Assembly (NCBI RefSeq): GCF_034422975.1
Contig: NZ_CP139873.1
Location: forward strand, 2,418,001 to 2,482,000
Length of the DNA: 64,000 nucleotides
Direction of reading: 5' to 3'
From: Idiomarina sp. PL1-037
GTDB taxonomy: Bacteria; Pseudomonadota; Gammaproteobacteria; Enterobacterales; Alteromonadaceae
A program made the position numbers and the translations under genes. The notes beneath the pieces were generated by a model. It had not been told where the DNA came from. It made no database searches and worked only from the letters and a program-made list of their open reading frames with translations. Shown here piece by piece: positions 27,954 to 36,467 of the stretch; the first letter of the stretch is position 1; each line of letters starts with the position of its first letter.

Positions 27954-28164
27954 CCTCATCTCCAACTGTAAAAACTTATAAACCAGCCATTTTACGCCAT
28001 TATTACCACTGTTTTAAGCTCAATAATCTGGTATTCTTCTTTTTTTCGTATTATCCTCGAAACCATAAGGTTATTCCGTGGTCGTAAACAAGTGTGGTAA
28101 CTCCCCTGTTTGCTGACAAATGTTGACTGGATAATCACAATAAAAAAGTGAAGTGCGCTAAAAT

Positions 28165-29481
28165 ATGACATTAAAACCTGTCACCAAAATTCAGCGGATG
28201 TTTATGGAACTTCCGCATTTTCATAAAATTCTGATCAGTGCGATCAGCGTTGCCCTCTTGCTGTTACTTATCATTCCGTCGGAACCTGCGACGGCATCTA
28301 AGAACAGTACTTCAGCAGAGCAGCTAATGCCGGGTAAACGTTATCAGCTCGATTTAGCTTTTGAGCAACCCAGCACAGATGAAAATACCGAAAACTCTGA
28401 GCTTACGTGGCAAACCTACCAGATTAAATCGGGTGACAGCTTAGCTAAAATATTTAGCAAAGTAGGCTTTAGTGCCCAGCAACTGTATCGCGTTACCGAG
28501 TCCGGCGATGAAGCCAAATACCTTCGTAAAGTTCATCCCGGCGACTTGCTTCGCTTTGCAACTGACAGCGACGGTAACCTGGTGCAGCTAGCGCACCAGA
28601 TAAACGATACCGAAACGCTTATTATTACTCGCCAGAACGACAACTTTGTTGCTGAAATAGAAACTAAAAAAGTTGAAGTTCGTACTGAATTTACTCATGC
28701 TGTTATTGACTCTAGCTTCTGGAATGCCGGTATCGACTCGGGTCTGACTGACAACCAAATTATGCGCATTGCCAATATTTTTGGCTGGGATATCGACTTT
28801 GCTTTAGACCTGCGTAAAAACGACGAATTTAGCGTACTTTATGAAACGCACTATGTAGATGGCGAGTTTGTTGGCTACGGCAAAATTTTAGCGGCAGAGT
28901 TTGTAAACCGGGATGAGAACTTCCAGGCCATTCTTCATGACAATGGACAATATTATACGCCGAACGGTCGCGCCATGCGCAAAACCTTCCTGCGTTCACC
29001 GGTTAACTTTACTTACATAAGTTCAAGCTTTAATCCTCGTCGTCTGCACCCTGTTACGGGCCGGGTGCGCCCGCACAACGGTATAGATTACGCAGCGTCT
29101 ACCGGCACGCCAGTAATGTCATCCGGTGACGGTAAAGTTGTTTCCGCAGGCTATAGCTCATTAAACGGCAACTTTATTTTTGTTCAGCACGGTGAGCGCT
29201 ATGTGACTAAGTATTTGCACCTTAGCCGTAAACACGTGAAAAAAGGTGACCGTGTTAACCAGGGGCAAGTTATTGGCCGTGTCGGTGCTACAGGTCGGGT
29301 AACGGGGCCACACTTACACTATGAATTCCTCGTAGACGGTGTACATCGTAACCCTCGTACAGTGGAATTGCCGGAAGCTAAGTTGCTGGGCGAATCAGAG
29401 TTGCCTTCGTTCCGCCAACACGCGGATCAGGTCATGGCCATACTAAACGACAACAGACGCGTTTACCTGGCGATGCAGTAA
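28165..29481 (+). CDS. mepM: M23 family murein DD-endopeptidase, MepM-like
   Basis: Cell-wall endopeptidase expected to cut peptide crosslinks so that new peptidoglycan can be inserted. The 438 residues parallel E. coli MepM (440): a membrane anchor at about 22-38, a LysM/OapA-like region (about 82-130, TYQIKSGDSLAKIF), a linker domain, and the C-terminal LytM domain. Zinc ligands are His304 and Asp308 (HNGID) and His385 of HLHY (383-386), so the enzyme should be active. The Shine-Dalgarno is poor. anmK overlaps its stop codon by one base (TAATG), linking wall cutting to wall recycling. Confidence 0.92.
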   Translation: MTLKPVTKIQRMFMELPHFHKILISAISVALLLLLIIPSEPATASKNSTSAEQLMPGKRYQLDLAFEQPSTDENTENSELTWQTYQIKSGDSLAKIFSKVGFSAQQLYRVTESGDEAKYLRKVHPGDLLRFATDSDGNLVQLAHQINDTETLIITRQNDNFVAEIETKKVEVRTEFTHAVIDSSFWNAGIDSGLTDNQIMRIANIFGWDIDFALDLRKNDEFSVLYETHYVDGEFVGYGKILAAEFVNRDENFQAILHDNGQYYTPNGRAMRKTFLRSPVNFTYISSSFNPRRLHPVTGRVRPHNGIDYAASTGTPVMSSGDGKVVSAGYSSLNGNFIFVQHGERYVTKYLHLSRKHVKKGDRVNQGQVIGRVGATGRVTGPHLHYEFLVDGVHRNPRTVELPEAKLLGESELPSFRQHADQVMAILNDNRRVYLAMQ

Positions 29482-30590
29482 TGTTTCAGCGTTATATTGG
29501 ACTGATGTCGGGCACCAGTATGGATGCGGTTGACGCGGCATTGGTCCAGATAGACGCGCAAGGCACACTTAAACTTGAAGCTCATCATTCACTGTCCTTT
29601 CCCCCGGAACTGCGCGCAGGCCTACTGGCTTTAAGCCATACTGATACCTGGCAGGCAGATGAGCTGGCCAGCTTAGATATCGCTTTTTCCGAGCTTTGCA
29701 CCAAAGTGGTACGCCAACTTCTTGAACAGGCCGATATAACAGCAAAAAAAGTTACCGCTATTGCCAGTCACGGGCAAACCGTCCGACACAAACCCAATTC
29801 AATACCAGCCTACACCTGTCAAATTGGCGACCCTACACGGTTGGCTTTGGGTACGGGCATTGATGTTATTTACGATTTTCGTCGCAAAGACATTGCAGCA
29901 GGTGGCCAGGGTGCTCCATTAGTTCCTGCTTTTCATAAGCAAGTTTTTGCCCGTGAGAATCAAAGCATTGCAGTGATTAATTTAGGTGGTATTGCCAATG
30001 TCACCTGGCTTGGCCATAACGGCAACATACTGGGCTTTGATACAGGACCAGCCAACACCCTGCTCGACCAATGGGTTCAGTATAATAATTCAAATAAAAG
30101 CTTCGATGCGAACGCCCAGTTTGCGAGTGAAGGCAAGCTTCAGTCTGACCTGTTAAGGCGTTTATTGCAGCATCCGTTTTTTGCTAAGCCTGCTCCCAAA
30201 AGTACGGGTCGTGAGGAGTTCAACTTAAAATGGCTGCAACAACAATTGCCCGGGCAGGATATGTCCCCGGCTGATGTACAGCGCACTTTGACCGAACTTA
30301 CCGCTATTAGCATCAAAGATGCACTGACAACCTTGCCACAACAGCCCGATACGGCTTATTTTTGTGGTGGAGGCATCAGAAATCCATTATTGATGGAGCG
30401 CTTAACTGAGCTCTTAGCGCCGATTCAATGCGAGACTACAGCAAGCTTAGGCGTTGACCCGCAATGGGTTGAGGCAATCGCTTTTGCCTGGTTAGGCTGG
30501 TGTTACGAGCATAAAAAACCGGGTAACCAGCCTGAAGTTACAGGAGCCAGTCACCCGGTGGTTTTAGGCGCTAAAGTCCTACATCAATAG
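29481..30590 (+). CDS. anmK: Anhydro-N-acetylmuramic acid kinase
   Basis: Phosphorylates and hydrolyses 1,6-anhydroMurNAc to MurNAc 6-phosphate in peptidoglycan recycling. The 369 residues begin with the phosphate-binding GLMSGTSMDAVDAAL and include ASHGQTVRH, NLGGIANVT and GFDTGPAN, all typical of AnmK. It is translationally coupled to the upstream endopeptidase gene and ends 5 bases before the convergent pepQ stop codon. Confidence 0.96.
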   Translation: MFQRYIGLMSGTSMDAVDAALVQIDAQGTLKLEAHHSLSFPPELRAGLLALSHTDTWQADELASLDIAFSELCTKVVRQLLEQADITAKKVTAIASHGQTVRHKPNSIPAYTCQIGDPTRLALGTGIDVIYDFRRKDIAAGGQGAPLVPAFHKQVFARENQSIAVINLGGIANVTWLGHNGNILGFDTGPANTLLDQWVQYNNSNKSFDANAQFASEGKLQSDLLRRLLQHPFFAKPAPKSTGREEFNLKWLQQQLPGQDMSPADVQRTLTELTAISIKDALTTLPQQPDTAYFCGGGIRNPLLMERLTELLAPIQCETTASLGVDPQWVEAIAFAWLGWCYEHKKPGNQPEVTGASHPVVLGAKVLHQ

Positions 30591-30595
30591 CCGCG

Positions 30596-31912
30596 TTATT
30601 CAGCACCCAGTTCCTTAAAGGCATCCCGGGTCAGGTTTTCGTTACCATCAGTCCCAACGACGATACTGTCTTCAATACGCACACCGCCGTATGGACGCAG
30701 CTCATCAACTTTCTCCCAGTTAATATCTGTACTGTCTTTGTGCTCTTCCAGTAGCTGGTCTACCACGTATAAGCCCGGCTCAATAGTGAAGACGTGGCCA
30801 ACTTCGATGTCTCGTAGTAAACGTAAAAACGGATGACGCTCACTGCGCTCGTAACTGTTGCCTTTATCATCTTTCAGGAAACCGCCAACATCATGTACCT
30901 GCAAACCGATAAAGTGGCCTAACCCGTGCGGCATAAAGGCACTGGTGTAACCTTTGTCGTAAATGCTTTGCGCATCACCTTTAATAAACTCAAAGTCAGT
31001 TAAAATTTGCGCGACTTTCAGATGCATAGATACATGCAGGTCGTAATAGCTCACACCGGGCTTAATCTCACTCAATAGCTCTTGCTGAGCTTTATTCATT
31101 GCTTCAACCAAGTCCGCATAGAAACCCTCTTCATAAGCGTATGAGCGAGTTATATCAGAGCAATAACCACGGTAGCGGGCGCCAGCATCAATTAAGAACG
31201 AACGAATTTGCTTAGGCGGAACGGTGTCGTATACGTCGTAATGCAAAATTGCCGAATGGCTGTTCAATGCAACGATGCTATTGTAAGGCACCTGTGACTC
31301 ACGAAAATCGATAGCGCCCAGGTAAGCATGGTGTATTTCCAGCTCGCTTTTACCGGCAAAAAAAGCTTCTTTTGCTGCAACATGGGCTTTTGCCGCTAAG
31401 CGGTTGGCTTCGCGCAAATTGTCCACTTCCCATTGAGTTTTTATTGAGCGATGGAAATGCAGATGATCAATCAATGCCTGTGGGTTGCGAGCTTTCACTT
31501 TCCAGTCACTGACCGGCTGAGCAAAGTCTTCACCAATAAAGGCTGACTGTTCTAAGTCACTACCTAAATCTTCAGTCAGCATGCTTAAGTCGTCGATAAT
31601 TTTTAAATCAACGTGCTGCTGCCATTCTTCTTCCGGCACGTTAACCGGAGCATGCCAGAAGTCCCGAGCCTGAAATAAGTAAACCGTAGGACGTTGGCTA
31701 TCCTTACGATAAAAAATGGCACTTTTAGGGCTTTCTGTGACCGGAACCCAATATTTAAATAGCGGATTAACCCGGTACGGCGGCGCGTTATCGTCGAGAA
31801 AATCAACTCGTGGCTGGCCCGAGTAAACCAGTACCGATTCAAAATTGTTGTCTTCTAACGCTTTATCAAAGCGGCTACAAACTGTCTTGATGTGTTCTGC
31901 GTACGCGCTCAT
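30596..31912 (-). CDS. pepQ: Xaa-Pro dipeptidase (PepQ / OPAA family)
   Basis: Dinuclear-metal (usually Mn) dipeptidase for X-Pro dipeptides; the Alteromonas homologues are known as organophosphorus acid anhydrolases. The 438 residues keep all five metal ligands of the pita-bread fold: Asp242, Asp253, His333 (HGLGH), Glu378 (TIEPG) and Glu414 (RIED). The ATG sits directly after the U-tract of a hairpin, and the only Shine-Dalgarno-like sequence (GAGG) lies inside the hairpin stem. The start agrees with the homologous N-terminus (YAEHI segment). It follows erpA on the same strand. Confidence 0.95.
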   Translation of the reverse strand: MSAYAEHIKTVCSRFDKALEDNNFESVLVYSGQPRVDFLDDNAPPYRVNPLFKYWVPVTESPKSAIFYRKDSQRPTVYLFQARDFWHAPVNVPEEEWQQHVDLKIIDDLSMLTEDLGSDLEQSAFIGEDFAQPVSDWKVKARNPQALIDHLHFHRSIKTQWEVDNLREANRLAAKAHVAAKEAFFAGKSELEIHHAYLGAIDFRESQVPYNSIVALNSHSAILHYDVYDTVPPKQIRSFLIDAGARYRGYCSDITRSYAYEEGFYADLVEAMNKAQQELLSEIKPGVSYYDLHVSMHLKVAQILTDFEFIKGDAQSIYDKGYTSAFMPHGLGHFIGLQVHDVGGFLKDDKGNSYERSERHPFLRLLRDIEVGHVFTIEPGLYVVDQLLEEHKDSTDINWEKVDELRPYGGVRIEDSIVVGTDGNENLTRDAFKELGAE

Positions 31913-31941
31913 AAAAAAACCTCACAAAAAATTGTGAGGTT
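31913..31941 (-). terminator. Hairpin with U7 tract directly before pepQ, also covering its Shine-Dalgarno
   Basis: A perfect 10-bp inverted repeat, AACCTCACAA with TTGTGAGGTT around a 4-base loop (31918-31941), is followed on the minus strand by seven T residues that run into the pepQ ATG. It has the form of an intrinsic terminator for the upstream erpA transcript. Its 3' arm contains GTGAGG, the only plausible ribosome-binding site for pepQ, seven bases before the ATG. It could act as terminator, attenuator or translational lock. Confidence 0.75.
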
Positions 31942-31996
31942 ATTCTAGCGGAAAAGCCGAAAAATTTCAGCTGTTCCCGAGGGAAGGAACTAAAGC

Positions 31997-32347
31997 CTAA
32001 ACGGAAAAGCTGGAACCACAGCCACAGGTTGTTGTGGCATTAGGGTTGTCGACAAAAAAGCGTGAGCCCTGCAGCCCTTCCTCGTAGCTGACCACGCCAC
32101 CCATTAAATATTGTAAACTCATTGGATCAACCAGCAGGGTGACGCCGTTTTTTTCTATTTCCATATCACCCGGGTTTTTCTTTTCATCAAAGGTAAAGCC
32201 ATATTGGAAGCCCGAACAACCGCCTCCGGTTACGTAAACACGCAACTTCAAGTTTGGGTTTTCTTCTTCAGCAATCAGCTTACCCACTTTGCTTGCCGCT
32301 TGTTCAGTGAACTCAATCGGCATTGCCTGCTCTGCTGCACTGCTCAT
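31997..32347 (-). CDS. erpA: Iron-sulfur cluster insertion protein ErpA
   Basis: A-type carrier that delivers Fe-S clusters to apoproteins such as IspG. The 116 residues carry the three cluster-ligand cysteines at 44 (GGGCSGF), 108 and 110 (TTCGCGSSF), the same pattern as E. coli ErpA. A PIEFTEQAASKV opening and LLVDPMSLQYL are further signatures. AAGG precedes the ATG. It lies between the DUF6776-like gene and pepQ, with a terminator-like hairpin downstream. Confidence 0.97.
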   Translation of the reverse strand: MSSAAEQAMPIEFTEQAASKVGKLIAEEENPNLKLRVYVTGGGCSGFQYGFTFDEKKNPGDMEIEKNGVTLLVDPMSLQYLMGGVVSYEEGLQGSRFFVDNPNATTTCGCGSSFSV

Positions 32348-32403
32348 GATTTCTCTACCTTGGTTGAACTCTACTGCTATTTTCTCTTACCTGAGTATTT
32401 TGG

Positions 32404-33150
32404 TCAAGTATCGCCGTCACTTCGCACACCGGGGTTAGCATCCCCCCGACTAATTTCTTTCCAGAAAAAGGTTCGGTCAAGCGTGCCGTTGCCGCCTTTG
32501 GTAATTCTGACTTTCACCTCTACCCGTTCAGGAACCAATCCTTCCGGCATAAAGAAGTCGCCCTCGTACAAGGAAAAATAGCGCATAGAAAAACTGCGAT
32601 CGTCTTGCGCTATATTAGCAAGTTTCAGTAAATCATAACGTTTTTTCTTGCCATCGATACGGCCGACCAGTTCAACTGTTACATTGCCCTGAACAAAGTT
32701 GCGACGCTGCTCAATTTGTAAAACTGCCAGAGAGAAATGGAAATGATTTTCCGAACGGTTTTGAGTAACGGTTAAGGAGTCTATAGTAACGCCGCTTTCC
32801 TGTAACTCCGGCGCCATTATCTTTTGATAAAACGCTAAGTCACGGCGCAAACCATAATTATCATTCTGTAACGCGCTCAACTCGTCCTGCAAACTTTGGT
32901 TTGCCGAACGCTCAATGTCGAGCTCAACTTGCAGCACATGGCGTTGATACTCCATCTGCTCAAGTCGCTGATAAAGCTCCTCCAACTGCTGCGACTGCTT
33001 CGAAACTTCTTCTTTTAATGCCTTTGCATGCCACACACCAGCTAAGTAGGCCAGGTAAACAACCAAAACAGCAACACAGATCAACAACACAAATACCGGG
33101 AAGGATCCCCAGCGCTGTTGCCAGTATTTCAGGTTAAAATAGGGCTTCAT
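32404..33150 (-). CDS. Membrane-anchored coiled-coil protein, DUF6776-like
   Basis: The 248-residue product has one membrane span at about 18-38, with a short basic N-terminus, then a heptad-rich coiled coil (about 42-112, many Leu, Glu and Gln) and a C-terminal beta-rich domain (about 120-235) in the periplasm. The layout and the position upstream of erpA fit the DUF6776 family of gammaproteobacteria; its function is not known to me. The family name is a tentative memory-based match. It is divergent from the ClC gene. Confidence 0.65.
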   Translation of the reverse strand: MKPYFNLKYWQQRWGSFPVFVLLICVAVLVVYLAYLAGVWHAKALKEEVSKQSQQLEELYQRLEQMEYQRHVLQVELDIERSANQSLQDELSALQNDNYGLRRDLAFYQKIMAPELQESGVTIDSLTVTQNRSENHFHFSLAVLQIEQRRNFVQGNVTVELVGRIDGKKKRYDLLKLANIAQDDRSFSMRYFSLYEGDFFMPEGLVPERVEVKVRITKGGNGTLDRTFFWKEISRGDANPGVRSDGDT

Positions 33151-33245
33151 AACTTCCAGCTCATTTCCATCAAGCGTTTATGCTGATATGTTATTGATAA
33201 ATATGCAAGCTCATCCCACGGTTTAAGGTAAGGATCTTATTTTAA

Positions 33246-34940
33246 ATGGCCTCTAACTCGGTATTCCGACAGCAACTGCGCAAACAGCTGGCGACCCCGT
33301 CGACCACTATCGCCATTTGTTTAATGGGTCTGACCGGCGGTATTCTCGCAGCACTGATGATTGCGGGTTTCCGTTTAGCGATTGAGCAAGGGGCTTACCT
33401 TGTCGGTAATGGTAGCTATTGGCAACAGCCTTTACCAACTACTTACCGCTTTTTACTCCCCATTATTGCCGCCGCCATTGTTTATATTCTTTTTCGGCTG
33501 TCGGGTTCTAAACACGTCCGAATGGGTATTCCCTACGTTATCCATCGTATGAAACAGCATTACGGCATGCTGCCCTGGCGTAGTACTGTGAACCAGTTTT
33601 TTGGCGGAATAATTGCGCTGGTTGCCGGTTTCAGTGTTGGTCGCGAAGGCCCGGCAGTTCATTTAGGCGCGGCGGCAGCTACCTGGCTTGGCTTTCATTT
33701 CGACGCCCCCAAAAACGCCATACGAACCCTTGCCGCCTGTGGTATCGCCGCGGCTATCGCTGCCTCTTTTAACACGCCGTTAGCCGCTATGGTTCTGGTA
33801 ATGGAAGTGGTACTGCGGGAATACAAAGTTCACGTTTTTATACCCGTTATGCTGTCGGCGGTGGCCGGTTCGCTAATTACCGAAGAAATTTTTGGTGTCG
33901 CTTCTGAGCTGGCCGTACTCTCAGCCCAGGATATCCCGACCACACAATTGCCCTGGGTCATGCTATTGGGCGTTGTGCTGGGTTTTGTCGGAGTGCTGTT
34001 CAAAAAGCTCATGCTGGATGTCATGGAAACCGTACAAGACATGTCATTGCTCACCCGCTTGCTCTTTGCCGGACTTATAACGGCAATGCTGGCTGTCATC
34101 ATTCCCAGCAGCTTAGGTCCGGGGCTTACAGCCATTGAGCAGGTATTGAATCATCAGGGTGAAATGTCGCTGCTGACCACCTTACTTATAGCTAAGCTGT
34201 TTGCCTCAGCTATTGCTTTGGGCATGGGTATACCCGGCGGTTTAATTGGTGCCGTGTTTGGTATCGGAGCCATTATCGCTGCGGTATTTGTCGGTGCAGT
34301 TAATGGGCTGGATATTCAACAGCCATTGTCTTTCGACAGCTTCATTTTATTGGGAATGGCCGGCATTTTAGCGGCTTGTATTCACGCACCAATGGCGGCT
34401 CTGCTCGCTATTGTCGAGTTGTCTCGCAGTGTGGAAATAATTATTCCCGCTATGCTAGTGATTGTGCCTGCTTACTTGATATCCAGTCAGTTACTGAAGT
34501 CAAAGTCCATTTTCATCGCCCAGCTAGATTTGCAGGGTTTGCCTTACCAGCTGGCTCCGGTACATGTCGCGTTACAAAAAACCGGTGTTGAAAACGTTAT
34601 GGAAACGGACTTCAAATTGTTGCTTGAACCCACTCAGAACGAACTGGTTGACTCACTTGAATCTGCGCAGGCGAAAACCGTTATTGTCATGTCGGTCGAT
34701 GAAGATAATCAGGCACTTTATCGCCTGGTGACTTATGATATCAACGCCGGTGACAGTCCCAGCCTGAGCTACACTCCTATTAAAGGCGTTCGGGTGACAT
34801 CGACTCTGGCCGAAGTGTATGATGAAATTGGATCTAAGCGCCGGGGCGCCGTGTACATTTATGAGACCGATGATGGCCAGCCCTGTGGTATTGTTACATG
34901 GGAACTTGTTCGTAAAGCCCTACAGAGAGAACTCGCATGA
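33246..34940 (+). CDS. ClC-family anion channel/antiporter with variant filter residues
   Basis: Integral membrane protein of 564 residues with about ten hydrophobic helices, plus a C-terminal ~130-residue cytoplasmic region that resembles degenerate CBS domains. The gating motif GREGP is intact (132-136, Glu134). However, GSGIP is replaced by RMGIP (Met93 at the filter Ser), GGIFAP is GGLIGA (331-336), and the position of the internal proton-transfer glutamate after FNTPLAAMVLVME is Val188. It may therefore differ in selectivity or coupling from E. coli ClcA. The last four bases overlap hemJ (ATGA). Calling it chloride-specific would be premature. Confidence 0.85.
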   Translation: MASNSVFRQQLRKQLATPSTTIAICLMGLTGGILAALMIAGFRLAIEQGAYLVGNGSYWQQPLPTTYRFLLPIIAAAIVYILFRLSGSKHVRMGIPYVIHRMKQHYGMLPWRSTVNQFFGGIIALVAGFSVGREGPAVHLGAAAATWLGFHFDAPKNAIRTLAACGIAAAIAASFNTPLAAMVLVMEVVLREYKVHVFIPVMLSAVAGSLITEEIFGVASELAVLSAQDIPTTQLPWVMLLGVVLGFVGVLFKKLMLDVMETVQDMSLLTRLLFAGLITAMLAVIIPSSLGPGLTAIEQVLNHQGEMSLLTTLLIAKLFASAIALGMGIPGGLIGAVFGIGAIIAAVFVGAVNGLDIQQPLSFDSFILLGMAGILAACIHAPMAALLAIVELSRSVEIIIPAMLVIVPAYLISSQLLKSKSIFIAQLDLQGLPYQLAPVHVALQKTGVENVMETDFKLLLEPTQNELVDSLESAQAKTVIVMSVDEDNQALYRLVTYDINAGDSPSLSYTPIKGVRVTSTLAEVYDEIGSKRRGAVYIYETDDGQPCGIVTWELVRKALQRELA

Positions 34941-35368
34941 CATGGATACTTTGGGTTAAAGCCCTGCACATTGCCTTTATGGTGGCCTGGTTCGCGGGCA
35001 TCTTTTACTTACCGCGTTTATTTGTTTATCACGCAATGAACGCCAAGCCAGCCGTGGATGAGCAACTCTGCATAATGGAAAGGCGTTTACTGTATTTTGT
35101 CACCCCCTTCGCCATTCTTACCCTCATTTTCGGTGTCGTGCTTATTTTTGCCTACGGTTCAGCGTGGTTTGCTGCCAGTGGCTGGATGCACACTAAACTG
35201 GTACTGGTGTTGCTACTTTTTTTGTATCACGGTTACTGTTTTAAACTATTGAAGGACTTTAAAACCGGTACCAATCGACGCAGCCATCGGTTTTACCGAG
35301 TCTTTAACGAGCTGCCGGTACTGGCACTTTTCGCTATTATCATTTTAGCGGTTGTTAAGCCTTATTAG
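34937..35368 (+). CDS. hemJ: Protoporphyrinogen IX oxidase HemJ
   Basis: Membrane haem-synthesis enzyme of the UPF0093/HemJ family, oxidising protoporphyrinogen IX to protoporphyrin IX. The 143 residues have four hydrophobic segments (roughly 5-24, 52-73, 82-100, 122-140). Family hallmarks are KALHIAFMVAWFAGIFYLPRL at the start (with the haem-ligand-type His11), and RVFNELPVL followed by VVKPY at the end. It overlaps the ClC gene by 4 bases. Its presence with hemL two genes downstream supports a haem-synthesis role. Confidence 0.9.
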   Translation: MTWILWVKALHIAFMVAWFAGIFYLPRLFVYHAMNAKPAVDEQLCIMERRLLYFVTPFAILTLIFGVVLIFAYGSAWFAASGWMHTKLVLVLLLFLYHGYCFKLLKDFKTGTNRRSHRFYRVFNELPVLALFAIIILAVVKPY

Positions 35369-35398
35369 ATTCTCTTGTGCCGCATGATTTGCTATAGT

Positions 35399-35432
35399 GT
35401 GCGCCCAGTGACATTCTGCGGCAGAGGCGCAC
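35399..35432 (+). promoter_or_regulatory. pyrB leader inverted repeat
   Basis: GTGCGCC (35399-35405) and GGCGCAC (35426-35432) form a perfect 7-bp, GC-rich stem with a 20-base loop just upstream of the pyrB ATG. The 3' arm overlaps GAGG, the nearest Shine-Dalgarno candidate. A TATAGT (-10-like) lies immediately upstream at 35393-35398, so the arm would be at the very start of, or before, the transcript. Function unknown; possibly a protein operator. Confidence 0.3.
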
Positions 35433-35438
35433 CCAAAG

Positions 35439-36452
35439 ATGAATTTCACCGGCTCCAACATTCTTTCTGTAAACCAGTTCAATCGCGACAGCATTGACTA
35501 CATATTCTCCGTTGCGGACAAGATGCAACCTTACGCCCGGCGTAAAACGCGCACTCGAGTTCTTGACGGCGCTATCCTTGGTAATCTTTTCTTCGAACCT
35601 TCCACTCGTACACGGGTAAGCTTCGGCACGGCATTCAACCTGTTAGGGGGTGAAGTCCGCGAGACTACCGGTATGGAAAGTTCGGCCATTGCAAAGGGCG
35701 AGTCGCTTTACGATACCGCTCGCGTATTAAGCAGCTACAGCGACGTTATTGCCATGCGACACCCTAAGTCGGGCTCAGTACGGGAGTTTTCTGAAGGTAG
35801 CCGGGTACCGGTCATTAACGGCGGCGACGGGGCAAACGAGCATCCAACTCAGGCATTGCTGGATCTTTACACTATCCAGAAAGAACTGGCATACCATCAG
35901 CAAAGCATTGATAACATGCACATTTGCATGATTGGCGACTTGAAATACGGGCGTACCGTACATTCGCTGTCCACGTTACTCTCTATGTACAAAAACATTA
36001 AATTCACTTTAATTTCGCCACGTGAACTTTCCATGCCAGATTCCGTATTAGATACGCTGGCAAATGCAGGCCATCGTGTAACGGTTACAGAAAAAGTCGA
36101 CGGTATTGTCGATGCTGACATTGTTTATCAAACTCGCATACAGCAAGAACGCTTTGCAAGTCCGGAAGACGCTGATCAATATCGCGGTAAGTTTCGTTTA
36201 AACCAGGCTATTTACACTAAGCACTACAAGCCCAACACGGTCATCATGCATCCTTTGCCGCGGGATTCACGCGCCGAAGCGAATGAACTGGATAACGACT
36301 TAAACCAAAACCCCAACCTGGCTATTTTCCGTCAGGCTGACAACGGAGTGCTAATTCGTATGGCTCTGTTTGCATTAACACTTGGAGTCGTTGACCAGGT
36401 TGATAAACACCAATGTGATGTCATCTGGTACAGCGAAAAAAGCCAACAGTAA
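35439..36452 (+). CDS. pyrB: Aspartate carbamoyltransferase
   Basis: Catalyses the committed step of pyrimidine synthesis: carbamoyl phosphate plus aspartate to carbamoyl aspartate. The 337 residues contain the carbamoyl-phosphate loop FFEPSTRTRVSFG, MRHPKSGSVREF, and NEHPTQALLDLYT, with HPLPRDSRAEAN near the C-terminus. It is longer than E. coli PyrB (311) because of extra C-terminal residues. No regulatory pyrI follows, so this enzyme may be unregulated or use a partner encoded elsewhere. hemL follows after 15 bases. Confidence 0.95.
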   Translation: MNFTGSNILSVNQFNRDSIDYIFSVADKMQPYARRKTRTRVLDGAILGNLFFEPSTRTRVSFGTAFNLLGGEVRETTGMESSAIAKGESLYDTARVLSSYSDVIAMRHPKSGSVREFSEGSRVPVINGGDGANEHPTQALLDLYTIQKELAYHQQSIDNMHICMIGDLKYGRTVHSLSTLLSMYKNIKFTLISPRELSMPDSVLDTLANAGHRVTVTEKVDGIVDADIVYQTRIQQERFASPEDADQYRGKFRLNQAIYTKHYKPNTVIMHPLPRDSRAEANELDNDLNQNPNLAIFRQADNGVLIRMALFALTLGVVDQVDKHQCDVIWYSEKSQQ

Positions 36453-36467
36453 AGAGGTAGTTACGAC

